DNA of 64,000 bases, taken from contig QANZ01050155.1 of assembly GCA_003254925.1 (NCBI GenBank), positions 18,285 to 82,284 on the forward strand. The letters are read 5' to 3'. The position numbers and the translations under genes were made by a program. Below the pieces are notes generated by a model, which saw only the letters and a list, made by a program, of their open reading frames with translations, was not told the origin of the DNA and searched no databases. Numbering within the stretch: the stretch's first letter is position 1; the number at the start of each line of letters is the position of its first letter. Below, piece after piece: positions 41,201 through 53,300 of this stretch. Source of the stretch: Chamaecrista fasciculata (taxonomy: Eukaryota; Streptophyta; Magnoliopsida; Fabales; Fabaceae).

Positions 41201-42315
41201 GATGACGATAAGAACTTCAAATTGCCCATTGCTAAATGTCACAATTTCAATTATATGACTCACATCAAAGGAGAAAAATGAAAAATAGATGGAAAGTACT
41301 CACCCATCTAGACGAAATCTTTCTCGAACATCTATGAGGTGAGGAGATGTAAAGAGTCCTGTATGAAAACCACAGTGACGCAATATAGATTCTGTGAACG
41401 TGCACGTTGACCCCTATGGAAGCAAAAATAGAAGAACAATTTGTATCATGACAAGTGCAAGCAAAATTGGTGAGTAAAATTAGAATTGGAAAGATGAAGT
41501 TAGGTTCTGAAATTTAGTGGTAGTAATAAGGAATTGTATATAGATATTAGAAATCCATAGAGGACATGAAGGAATCCATTACATTCCAAGTTATGTGCTG
41601 TTGTCTTTTACTTTCTGTAAAACTAGTGTATGAAGTTACATTTTAATTATTATATTATGTGCTTTGTTAGAGAATACAGACGACAAAGAAAGACTACAGA
41701 GGATCAAGTCCCATAGACGACCAGCTGGTTGCCCTAAAACGATTAACAGAAGGGAATCACATACATTATAAATAAAGCACATAGTTTCATTTACAAGCAA
41801 CCAGCAGAGTACCTTCCCTTTAGTACCGGCAACATGGATGATCTTCATCTTTGAAATTGGCTCCTCCAAATCCAGCATCTATTTAAATTCACATATCATA
41901 ATATTACAATAGTAGCATAATAGACAAAAACTGCAGTAGCAAGACTAGCTCACTATTTTGCACATAACCAACAAGACTTTGCCCAACAAAGTAACCATGT
42001 ACATTAGTCCAATTCAAACAAGTGCTTACCTTTAGGTAATCAAATAGCACGTCGAACCGATCCCCCATATTATTAGTATTAGCACGAGTGCGAGTGGTGA
42101 TTAGAGACGACAATGCATCCAATGCTTCTTCATATGGAGATTTTGAGGACCCATTGCCACCTTCTGTGAAACAGCAGAAAACCAAAACGTTGACTTGAGT
42201 TGATGAACAAAAAACTAACTCGAAGACGCACACAAAAGCGCGAGGACGAATATTGACATAACCCAAAAGAAAGATTTAACAAAACATAGAGAGTGCAGAG
42301 AATACCTTCGGCCAT
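35237..42315 (-). CDS. FPGS: Folylpolyglutamate synthase, probably cytosolic
   Basis: Sixteen exons on the minus strand join to 530 residues: 42306-42315, 42030-42163, 41813-41878, 41304-41413, 40844-40904, 40075-40158, 39915-39971, 39732-39792, 39255-39301, 38964-39041, 38133-38294, 37762-38025, 36789-36867, 36390-36542, 35609-35775, 35237-35296. The enzyme adds glutamates to tetrahydrofolate using ATP, keeping folates in the cell. Visible signatures are the ATP loop [12 protein letters not shown] (from about residue 63), [36 protein letters not shown] and the Mur-ligase-type [11 protein letters not shown]. It ends [17 protein letters not shown]. The start, [19 protein letters not shown], goes straight into the catalytic domain with no transit peptide. 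That suggests the cytosolic isoform (like Arabidopsis FPGS3) rather than the plastid or mitochondrial one. The first coding exon is only 10 bases. Exon 15 begins at a tandem TAGCAG acceptor. Confidence 0.95.
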
Positions 42316-42494
42316 GAAAATTGCCGATTATCGAACGCTAAAAAGGAAGTAAATCAGAGAGATGAAGATCGGTGGGCGATAGAGAGAGAGATTGTGGAAG
42401 TGTTACAGTGAAGAGTGAAATGAGAAAAGGAAGATGGGATTGAGATTGGAGGGTCGAAGGATGCGTGCGGGGGATAAAACGAATTGTCTTTTGC

Positions 42495-42562
42495 GGGTTA
42501 TTGCGTCTTAAAGTTATATATATTCAATTATTCAATTTCAGGGTTATTGCGTCTTAAAGTTA
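42495..42562. repeat. 22-bp direct repeat upstream of FPGS
   Basis: An exact 22-base repeat beginning GGGTTATTGCGTCTTAAAG occurs at 42495-42516 and 42541-42562 (spacing 46). It is 180-250 bases upstream of the FPGS start codon on the opposite strand, in the promoter or leader. Confidence 0.85.
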
Positions 42563-42854
42563 AATTCATTTTTCTTCGTTTTGGCGGCGGCTGTTAAAAG
42601 CAGAGGTAAAAACGTTAAGTCCGAACCAAGCAATGACATTCTTAATTGGTGTTTTTGTTAAAAAGTAATAATTTCGTCTCCAAACTTTTTTTTTTTTTTT
42701 TTCTGTCAACTTCACTTATTATGTTCGTGTGCTTAAGTTATTGACCCAAAAAGGAAAAACATTTCGCTTATTCCTAAAGTCCCACTTCACCACATTCAGC
42801 ATTAAAATTATCAGTAGACGAGTTGAATATAAAAAATAACAATAATAAAAAAAA

Positions 42855-43714
42855 GGCTTAAGTGCACTTTTGGTCCCATAACTATGACAAAAGTTTCATT
42901 TTGGTTCCATAACTTCTTTTGTTGCAATTTTGGTCCCATAACTATGACTAAGGTTTCATTTTGGTCCCAAAACTTTTTTTGTTGCAATTTTGGTCCCATA
43001 ACTATGACAAAGGTTTCATTTTGGTCCCATAACTTTTTTTTGTTGCAATTTTGGTCTCATAACTTCTCAAAAGGTTCCACCGTTAGTCCCTTGGTGAATT
43101 CCATCCATATTTAGCAGTTAAGTATGACGTGACATAGTGACTAGGATCATGATGTGGCAAAATAAGATGAAATGGCCTGAAATAGGATCTATATGCAACA
43201 TATTAAAACTTATCTATACCCAACCACAATATATACAAAGAGTGGTACTTCCTCTTCCTCGTCAGCCCAACGGGATTTCCTCTTCCTCGTTCCGCTTCCC
43301 GATTTGCCGTCGCCACCGCTTTGGTCATTCGACTTTGGCTGAGGATTCCATCGACTTCGTCGGTGCCTTCTGCTTGAAGTCTCTTCTTCCCCACCAGATT
43401 GGTCCCTGTCAGTACCACTCTTTGTANGACGAGGAAGAGGAAGTACCACTCTTTGTATATATTGTCGTTGGGTATAGATAAGTTTTAATATGTTGCATAT
43501 AGGTCCTATTTCAATCCATTTCATCTTATTTTGCCACATCATGATCCTAGTCACTATGCCACGTCATACTTAACGGCTAAATATGGATGGAATCACCAAA
43601 GGACTAACGGTGGAACCTTTTGAGAAGTTATGGGACCAAAATTGCAACAAAAAAAGTTATGGGACCAAAATGAAACCTTTGTCATAGTTATGGGACCAAA
43701 ATTGCACTTAAGCC
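42855..43714. mobile_element. Pack-MULE-like foldback element, 860 bp
   Basis: The ends are inverted copies: left GGCTTAAGTGCACTTTTGG, right (reversed) GGCTTAAGTGCAATTTTGG. The outer arms are built from GGTCCCATAACTATGAC units. The inner arms (43137-43265 against 43425-43554) are about 97 percent identical in inverse by eye, so a transcript would fold into a long hairpin. Flanks TAAAAAAAA at 42846-42854 and 43715-43723 match over 9 bp, as for Mutator-like elements, although they are A-rich. The core is GC-rich and holds a captured gene piece (see 43258-43425). An undetermined base lies at 43427, at the arm/core boundary. Confidence 0.85.
43258..43425 (-). pseudogene. Captured fragment of splicing factor SF1/BBP gene
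   Basis: The minus-strand translation of the GC-rich core contains [15 protein letters not shown], then [20 protein letters not shown] and [13 protein letters not shown]. This matches, from memory, the N-terminal region of plant SF1 (branch-point binding protein, Arabidopsis At5g51300 type). There, two basic-SRW blocks precede the SF1 helix-hairpin domain, and RKRKSRW is the U2AF-ligand motif. Only about 56 codons are present, with no start, KH domain or knuckle, so it is a fragment and not a working gene. It is trapped between the arms of the Mutator-type element. The match is recalled and not searched. Confidence 0.75.
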
Positions 43715-43723
43715 TAAAAAAAA

Positions 43724-44394
43724 TTATGGCCCCAACTTCCTAGTTCCAATAGTGCAAGCAAGTAAGTAGAGTTCAAGAACCATGAAATATAAATGAAATT
43801 TCATGAAGGAGCTCTAGATACATAACAGAAATGCCCCAACACTACTAATACACATTTTAAAACCCCAGAGAGCCAGTTGAATTCGAGAAATCTTACAGAT
43901 GAGAAGAAATTAAAGAAACCCCAGCAAGCAGTTACTTACAGGTAGGCAGTAGAAAGAGCTGTAGAACAAGAAGAAAAGAGCAATTGAGAGCGAGGTTAAG
44001 CAACGCCTCTCCCTTCATCCCCTCTATACCCAGAAGAAGAAAAAAACCAAGGCACTCAACAAGTAAATGCAAGGGAAATTAGGGGATTTTGCGAGTGTGG
44101 CATATGGCATTGAGTGTTAATGATGGATGAGTGTGTATATATATACAATATTGCTTGTGAATTTGTGGTGAATTGGCTTGGGTCTGGTTTTTTGGGAGAC
44201 AAATAGGAACAGAGAACTGATGATGAATATAGAGAGAAGACGAAGGAGAAGAGAGAGAGAAATTTTCTTTTGCTCAAATAAACTAAAACTCCCCAATTAT
44301 TTATTTATTTATTTTTTTTTAATTTTGGTTGTTATTGAAAAAAAGGTCATTAATGAAAAAATTTAAATTTTTAGGAGTTAAAAATTAATTTTAT
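43724..44394. other. Intergenic, no gene seen
   Basis: AT-rich sequence with a purine-rich patch (43900-44040). A 73-codon minus-strand frame at 44056-44277 starts with a hydrophobic stretch but shows no family resemblance and is not accepted. Confidence 0.4.
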
Positions 44395-44550
44395 TTTTTT
44401 TAAACAGAAAAATGGATGGAAAATGTTTGAGCGACCAACTCTGTCAAGTTTTGAAAAACTGAGAGACCAATATGGAACGAAAAATATCTTAGGGAAACCA
44501 ATTTAGAACATTGAGCATAACTGAGGGACCAAAATAGGACTTTAACCTTT
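44395..44550. mobile_element. Right-arm remnant of a foldback MITE
   Basis: Contains AAAATGGATGGAAAATG, GAGAGACCAATATGGAAC and GAGGGACCAAAATAGGACTTT in the order found in the right arm of the element at 4175-4650. No matching left arm is recognisable nearby, so it is a truncated copy. Confidence 0.55.
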
Positions 44551-44884
44551 TTTTTGGGATTAAAATGATATTATTTTAAAGGATTTCTTTTCTTATTAAG
44601 TTTAGACTCAAAATAATAAGCTATTTGGTAGTTTTCACTTCAATATTTAATCTTTTATTCTTCTAGCTCTCTATTTCTTACTCAACCAAGTTTAAATTTA
44701 AAGAATTTATGATATATTTTTAATAGTTATTAGTATATTTTATTATTTTAAATTAAATATATTATTTTAAATTTATTTAGTTATTAACAGTCCGACCCCG
44801 GTTGAACCCTAGTTGGACCATTGAACCTTGAACCGCTACTTCATTCGGTTCAATGACTGGTCCGATTTTAAAAACATTGTAAAA

Positions 44885-45590
44885 TATTGACCAAATGTTT
44901 CATTTTTGTCTTAAACAATGGAATATAATCATATTTATCTGGTTTTAAATTTGAATGTGACGAGTTCAGAGTTACATATTGTTCTCAAAGAATATTTTTT
45001 CTACTCGTTGGAGTTGTCAATAAACGGGGTTAAATCAGTCATGAAAGTAAACAACTCATTTCATAGTCAAACAAGAGCTTAGTTACTTGACAAATTCTTT
45101 CTATGTACAATTGGAATGATTGGCAGATGAAGTCAAATAATACTTGGAGAGTAGATAACTAGATATGATCAAACCTACTTTCAATTACTATTTGATATTG
45201 TTTATGGACAACCTCAATTGGACATAAAAAAGATTCATCAAGAGTAACTCATAGTTTTAGTTTCGTATAATTCATATTTAAACGAAAGAGATATCACTAA
45301 CTTTATGAAACAACTAGGCCATTTTTTGATCTAATTTTAAGCTTAATTTAACCTCATTTATTGATAATCCCAATTGGATTAAAAAAAAATATATAAGAGT
45401 AACTTGTAGCTATGATTTTCTTGCATTTAGATTTTAAACGAAAGAGATATGAATATATTCAATAGGTAGGAACTAATCGTGAAACTGATTAAAGACCAAA
45501 ATGAAACAAAATAAATATTAAAGATTAAAACAAAATTTAAGATAAATATGAGAGACCAGAATAAATACCAAAACAAATACTTTTTATTTT
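44885..45590. mobile_element. Degenerate foldback element related to the 1850 MITE
   Basis: The left part holds GACCAAATGTTTCATTTTTG and a segment at 44949-45006 (TTGAATGTGACGAGTTCA then TATTGTTCTCAAA) shared with the interior of the element at 1850-2249. The right part holds the inverse-type units AAAGACCAAAATGAAAC and GAGAGACCAGAATAAA. The ends are too worn to set exact borders. Confidence 0.5.
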
Positions 45591-45796
45591 AAAAAACCTA
45601 TCAATCATGACACAAGAATGACGTACGTTCTAATATTCATCGAGACATGAAAGTTTAAGTTAGTAGTTCTAAAAACATAAAAGATGAAACTACCACAAAT
45701 AAAATATAAAATACAAAATTGAATTTGATCCAACCCGAAGGGAAAGAATATTTTTACCTAAATATTTTCACTTTGTCCAGTATCTAATTAAAATAT

Positions 45797-46525
45797 GGGT
45801 TATGCTAACAAGTGCCTTAAAATACTTGTTAAAGATCATTAATTGTGTTTTGAAAATGTAAATATATCTTAAATTTTTCAAGTAATAATTACTTATTGTC
45901 TCTTTAATTTTTTAAGACTAAAATATCATTTTCTTATATCTTTGATTTATATTCTATTAATTTTTTAAATAAAAAAATATGTAACAGATGCACTTTTTAT
46001 TTTCATATTGTTTTGAGACAATTTTGTTGTTTTTTGTTTTTCTGTTATATATATATATTATATTGAACGGCATATATATATATTTATCTTAATACGGAAA
46101 AGTAGTTAATATTCATGACATTCTATTATTTTAATTATCGAAAGTCCAAACCAAACTTTAATATTTTAATTATTTTCATTCAATTTCTTTTATTAAAGAT
46201 ATAAAGTGTACAGTGATGTTTTCATATATTATTTCTAATTGAAACAAAAAGTGCCGTTAAATATAATATATAAAAAACACAAAATAAAAACAAAATAAGA
46301 AAAATAAAGTCTCTGAACAAAACATGAATAAATAGTGCAACTATTACATTATTTTTATTAAAAAATTAATAAAATATAAATTAATATATTAAAGATATAA
46401 GAAAAAGGTATTTAGTCTTAAAAAATTAAAGAAACAACAAGTAATTATTACTTGAGAAATTTAAGATATATTTACATTATCAAAGTACAATTAATGATCT
46501 TTAACAAGTACCCTAAGTATAACCC
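45797..46525. mobile_element. Mutator-type MITE with ~190-bp inverted repeats
   Basis: The left end GGGTTATGCTAACAAGTGCC and the right end, reversed, GGGTTATACTTAGGGTACTT, are followed in both arms by TTGTTAAAGATCATTAATTG and about 140 further matching bases. The flanking 9-mers TTAAAATAT (45788-45796) and TTGAAATAT (46526-46534) differ at one base. A terminal GGGTTATGCTAAC is one I recall from plant Mutator-type MITEs. The 729-bp element has no coding capacity. Confidence 0.85.
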
Positions 46526-46534
46526 TTGAAATAT

Positions 46535-47365
46535 TACAACATCAATTATTTTGCTCTTCAAAGATTCAAATCCCGATGGTGATCATAGGAAGAAAAGGAT
46601 TATAATGAGAAATTATGACGGATATAAAGTTTGAGTTTATGGGGTATTTTAGCGTCCATAACATTGTAGCATCCAGTTTCAACTTTCAAGCCCTTTCAAT
46701 TTTGATAGCATGTTATCTGATTATGTAAATCACCAAATGAGAAACAAATTTAGATGACGGCATAATATGTATGATGTAAGAAGTGCTGAGGAGTGAGGGG
46801 CTGCATTCTCAGTCACTGCATTTTATAGAGATAAAAGAATTAAAGTGAGAAAGTGTGGATTCTATAAAATAATAAAATAATAAATATGTAAGACTTATAT
46901 TTTCTCTCCCTACCTGTTCTTTTGTCCCTCTAAAATGTACAAAAAATGTACAAGATAAAATGCAGAGGATCCGGATCTGGAGTGAGGTCTGACAAAGAAT
47001 ACTTTAGTCAGAGCTAAAAGGTGACAGTTCATTACGTCTCCTTTTTCAGACGATTTTAACAAAGAATAACAAACACATTAAAATTAGAAGCTCCCTGGTA
47101 TAACTCATCAATGTGGCATTTTACTAAAGAATAGCAAACCCTTCTATGTAAATAATTAACTCAATCACTCATTTCTGTACACATTTCACAACCCCATATT
47201 CTTAACAAGCATTTCCCTCTGCTTTCTTTTACACCTTATAAACTAATATATCGTAGAGAAATAATCAAATTTATAAATGAAACATCAAATAGACCCACGA
47301 TATGGGATATAAAACTGGAGAAAAGATCACAACCTTACTTACAGCAGTCAAAGGCTCAACATTTA
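46535..47365. other. Intergenic / NEDD1 3' flank
   Basis: AT-rich DNA with no conserved frame. The last few hundred bases before 47366 are likely the NEDD1 3' untranslated region on the minus strand. Confidence 0.5.
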
Positions 47366-50300
47366 TCAGAGCCGTTGTTGATTTTGTTGATTTTCCTTAC
47401 GAATGGACTTCACTTCTTTCATCAACTCTTCATGCTTTTCCTCCAAGGAGTTCTTCCAGCTTAACATTTCCATCTATTAAAAGAGACTAGTAATTAGAAA
47501 GGAAGAGAAGAATTTGTCTGAAGCAAAAGGGGAGAAATACCATAACTAACTTCAGATGCCGACCTCTAGCAGATGAACCTGTCTTAGAAATTCAATATGA
47601 AGATTCCTTATTTCCTCGTGCATGGATTTCTGAATGGAATCACAGGTTTCTTCCAAAGTCCGTTGAATAAGCTGAAGCATAAATGAATTTTCTTGTGCAT
47701 CTGACTGAGATGTTTTCTGATGTGACATATTCCATATCATAAATTTCAGGTACCAATTAACAACATTAAAAAACTTTTAACAACTAATATAGACATCTTC
47801 TAGCAGATTATCATAATGAATTACATCACTCAATTGGTATTGTGAATTACACCAATGAAGATAAATGTTCTACCCACTTTGTTCTAGAAGAAAATATCAA
47901 TATATGCAAAAGAAAACACCAATCAAATTAAGGCAAACATCAGATAGAACAAATGCATATGTTTTACATACATTTGTTGGTGGTAAAGAGCCTGATTCTG
48001 CTGGAATCAATGTATCAGATTTCACCAACAAGTTATTTAATAGTTCTTCTCTGGTTTCTGCTCCAGATTTCTTAACCTTAGGAGAACCTGACAGGGATAC
48101 ACCATCACTGAAGGTAGATGTAGTGCTTATTCTCTCAGCATAAGTAGGAAATTTTCGAGGAAGGGTCAAAGATGACATTCGGGGGGAATCAAGCTTAGGC
48201 TGTCCAAGGCTGCTTTTAGTATTGATGGACAAAGACAAGGAATCAGAGAACAAGTTATCAGAAAATTGCAATGAAGTCCCCTGACTTGTACTTGTAGAGA
48301 CGTCTTTTGTATGCAAATTGGCATAGTCGAAGCTTGAATTTGTAAATGAACTAATATTTGCTGATGAGGAGGGATTCTGCAATCCAGAAAACATGGATCC
48401 TACTGTCTGACCACCAGAAGTCAACATCCCAAGACGAGATGGCGCATTGACTGGCTGACGTAGGTAAGTATATTTGTCAGATAACCTCTCACCTCCCCAA
48501 GCTTCTGGAGGAGTGATGGAAGAATCCTCGCTCTTTGATGTATGAGGAGGAGTTGATCCCATAGGTTGAGAGGAAGATTGACTCTCATCCTACAACAAGT
48601 TATGATGCAACATAATCATTCAAAATAGGAGAATTTACCAGGTCAAAAATATACATCAAATAGAATTTCATATAGCACGTACAACAAGAATAAGCCAAGC
48701 AACATATCACACGTGAAATCCTGGATTAACACCAAAGAGAGGGGAAAAAAAAGTCCTGGGAATAATTTGATGAATTAAAATATAATAACATAACTAATAG
48801 ATGCCATTGAGAGCTATGCGTTCCCTGAAACTCATAATTAAAGGAAATAGATGACTTAAATGCAATGAAAATCATTCTAAGGAGAATTAGTTCTTTCTGG
48901 GAACTTGAAAAAAAGGACAATATCAGGTAAAAAAATGTCTAATATCAGTGACACAAATAAGATATATTTCATATTCATAAAGATTCAACAAAATTTTACG
49001 CTGGATGTCGCAAATAAGATATAGCAAAAATATAGTAAAAAATAATGCATGTCAGTAGATTTTGGGCACTCTTAATTCAGTGTGAAACTTATCCAAAAAT
49101 GAATCTCTTCTGATTAACCATGTTCTCCTCCAACATCCATAAGGAAATTCTAGTATTATGTATTAAACATCATTTGACTAAATGGCATGGATGCAAAACA
49201 TCATATAGATGGGTATATATCATTGAGCAGTTGAATTCAAACTATGTCCATGAAAATAAAAACGGACCTTCTTGGAAGTTGAACCAAATTTCGAGTCAAA
49301 AATTGGACTAGCATTGCTTCTGTCTTCTGTACTTGAAAATTTTCGGCTGAATGAACGATACAAAAAGGATGGAAGTCTCTTATCTGCAAATATACCCTTC
49401 TTTGGTCCATTATCATCCCATAGTGAGGGAGTTATTGGCTGAACATCCACGAGAGGGGAGAAGACCTCCATGTCATCCTTTAAGTTATAACCAGAATGTG
49501 GAGTATGTAATTTTGAGAGAGTTCCAACAGGCCACAAATGGCTTTTATGTGGTGTTTCCTCAGATGTAGACACATTTAGCATGCTTGATGAAAATTCACT
49601 CCTGGATGCTGTAAGTGAAGATGCTTCAAGAGAACTACCCAGACGGCTAGGATGTCTAGAATGGGACACTTTTGTCACTAGGGAATCACTTAATGAAGTT
49701 GCAGAAGGTAAAGGATCAGGCATAAGGACTGAATCTTCAACTGCATCCCCCACAAGAGCAATCTCAGCTGTGCAACTACTTTCATTAACAGTAACAGGTT
49801 TTGACCTTTGCCAGCATAAGCTTGTAACAGCCTGTTTTATACTATAAATTATTAGAGTAATCTAGCCATAACATAATTTAATTTTGTATAAGTACAATCT
49901 GTTCACATCAGGAAAACAAACACATTCACATCTCCACAATCAAACATTAGCAATTAATCAGTAAGAAAACAGAGAAGAAATCCTCAGTTGATCAGCCATT
50001 CAATAATATATGCTACAGTAGGATTGAGAGATGCTCCCTCTGTCCAATAATGTCACCAATTGACACTACTCAGGGAAAATTCTAAGGTGACTCGACATCA
50101 AACATAACCTGCAAACTGTTTGATTTATTTTTTATATTCTTGACAAAATCTAACAGGAAAACCACCTAATGTGTGTGATATCCATTCAGTACTTTTTTTT
50201 TTGCCTGAAATCTGACTACAAAATTTCGGTTGGTTCACAAATCACAACTAACACACTTACAAACATACACATCAAGTGGGAACACTGTTTCGATAAAAAG

Positions 50301-53300
50301 TAAGGAAAGTAAATGTTGATCATCAGTACTTGCATGAATAATCAAGAAACAAAAGTATAGATCAGGCGCTTTTTTCAAGTTTAAGAGTCACCTGCTCACC
50401 TTCAAGTGGTTCTTTGATACTAATAATCCTTATGAAATCTAATGGTTAGGATTCCTGCTCTAACTCTTATACAATAAACTGATGATCTCTCTTAATATAT
50501 AAAATAAAGCGCACCAAAAAACTGTTGATAGGTAATGGAGAATGAAATCTGTGTGACCTGAATCAATTTGATAGGTAATGGACTTATACCGGAGAGAAAA
50601 AAAGGTAATAATTAATTAACAACATTAATAAAGGACAACACTATTTTTAACTTTTAAATGCGAATGGAGAAGAGTAGGATGGTGGGAAACAGTTTTTCTC
50701 TGCCTGTCCTAAGTGGTTTGCTAGCATAACAATTTTTACACAAATGTTAATGTGTTACTAATAGGACATTATTAAAGCCCTCAACCAAATAACCATTATA
50801 CTTGTGCATTCTATATCTTTTGTTTTTGGGCCAGAATGTGCATTCTATATCTAGTAGTCAGCAAACGATAAAAAGAAAAAAAAAGGGTTCATACATTTGT
50901 TAGATCATGCATACAGAATAAATACAAAGAAGGTAGCTTGCCCACCTTTTACTAATAGAATACATCAAGGGCAATTTGCTAAGAAGTCACAGGGAACACA
51001 AGAGGTCAAGAGAAATAAATCTTGTTTGGTAAATGATGCCTATTTCTCCTATCCAGGATTGAGACAAAGCTTACAATGTATGTGATTTAGGAAGGTAAAA
51101 GCATTTTTTATGCTTACAAATTTCATGTTATGTTAAATGCAACATCCATCAAGCAGAAACCAAATTTCTCAATATTTGCAAGAATACGAGATAATGTCAG
51201 TCGAGACAAATATCAAGCAGTAACAAACACCCAGGTGTAAAGAGCACTACCTCTGAACTGCCATAGGCATGGAGAACAACAAAAGGTTGTGGTTTTCCAC
51301 GAACATCATAAAATGCCACACAACCATTGCTTGTTCCAGCAGCTAGCATCCAGCCATCATCTCTAAAGGCCAATGAAGAGAATGGTGCTTCAAATGAAAT
51401 GCAAGATGATGGCCTTCTAGAACCAGAGTCATAAGTGTATAATTTTTTGTCAAGACCGACACTAGCAATAATCTGTTAGATGTCAAAAAGCAAAATACTA
51501 GAGTTATACTTCTTATTTTTCTAACCCAAAGGGAAGTTCAGAAGTTCAAGGAAGGATAAAACAATCTCCTTCCCGATGAAGGTAAAACATAACAAGCCAT
51601 TAAAGATGAAACCTTGTCATTGGTTGGAGAGAAGCTAATACCAGCAGTAGGTGCAGAATGCTGCCTCAACCATGAAACCTGTTTTTTGTTTTTCCAAAAA
51701 TAAAACAATATTTACAAAAGCATTAATCAAGAAAGGAAAAAGTTTCCACACAAAGAAGTCACTCATTACATTACAAAAACACCTTATGATTGTGCAGATG
51801 ATATAAGAGGAATAATTGTACGTACGATATAAGAGAAATAATGATGCAGATGGTATAAGAGAAAAATTGTACAACTACAAGTTATGCTTTTCTAATATTT
51901 ATCACAAAGAAGACCACAGCAATGCTGCAACAAAAATGCCAAAATGAAGTTCCTGTATTTCCTTTTCAAAAATACACACTTAATGGCACCCATCTAAATA
52001 TTAAACCAAATAAAAGTTCAAATGAGACAGCATCAGACTTGTTGCACGCCAAAAGTAGATCAATTCAAGCAAATAAATCTAGGTCCATCAAAATTTCACT
52101 GAATGAATTTTGGAGGAACTTATTGTCAACAAATAAAATGAATTTCATTATTATAAAGTATTCAGGAATATTTTATTTAATTAATTAGTGAACATATACC
52201 TTTGGGCTACGCCCAGTTGAATCCCACAAATGTATAGTGCCATCATCACCAGCAGTCACTAAAAGATGGCGACTAATCCGGGAATAATCAAGAACTCTCA
52301 ACATCTGGTCTTACAATTTTAAAGACAGGAGATTAATCGAGATTCCAGAAACACAGATTATTGTGAAAAATCCAATATGAAGGTTCAACAAAACAGAAAA
52401 CCTGTTCATGAGGATCTTTGAGTTCAGCAGCCTTTGCACCTGAAGCAAGGTTATGAAGTATTAGGTCCCCACTAAGGCTGATAGATGCCAAATGCTCATC
52501 TCTGCAATTGTACATTATGCCTGTAACAGAATTAGTATGACCCCTCAGCCATTTAATACAGCGCTTCTTTGACAAATCCCATATCCTTACAACTTGACCA
52601 CTTCCTCCAGAACATAGGTATCTGGATGCCTTGCTGCTAAAGCTGAGAGCCAATATAGACTCCTGCAATGTACAATGAAACAAAATTGCATAAGCTACTG
52701 TCTAACCGACAAGAACATAAATGTGCTAGGTATCATTTTCCTTTCTCAAGTTGAACAATACAAACACACCAAAGATAGAAAAGACACAGTGGTATTATAC
52801 AGAGAGGCTTTGCTGCATTGTGTTTCTTCTGAAAAAGCAGAAAGACCCCGATTACAACAGGATAGTCCTCCTCATCATAAATGATACCCTCACACTCCAA
52901 ATATTTGTTAGTTGATGCCAACTCCTACTGTTAGACTCTCAATCAAGAAATGGTTCAACAGGTACATAAATAATTGGAAGCTAATTAAACCAATCTTTGT
53001 TCCCACTCACGCAATCTTGTTGCGTCACTTGCCAAAGGCACAACAACGTAATAGCAAATATAATCAAATAGTCATGCCCTTTTACTTTCTTTTACTTTTT
53101 TTCATTTTGGGTGGAGGCCGGGTGGGGGGTGGGGCATTTCGGTTTAAGATCATAGCCACTATATCTTTGTCATAAAATCACTTTCTTGACTGTTCGGTCT
53201 TCAAATTTGGCATTATGCGTATCACATATTTTGGTTACATTATACTGGTGATCATAGCATGTTATGAAACAACTTTTTCAAACGATGAGATGAGAAAGAA

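Noticed and set aside
43137..43554. Two 114-codon frames on opposite strands with almost the same first 40 residues
   Set aside because: The likeness is caused by the inverted arms of the transposon. Only the SF1-like core has a gene origin.
44056..44277. 73-codon frame starting with a signal-peptide-like stretch
   Set aside because: No cysteine pattern, mature-peptide motif or homologue comes to mind; it could be chance in T-rich DNA.
50028..50062. CTCCCTCTGTCC sequence like a Stowaway MITE end, in NEDD1 intron 6
   Set aside because: I could not find the opposite end or a TA duplication; one terminus alone is not enough.
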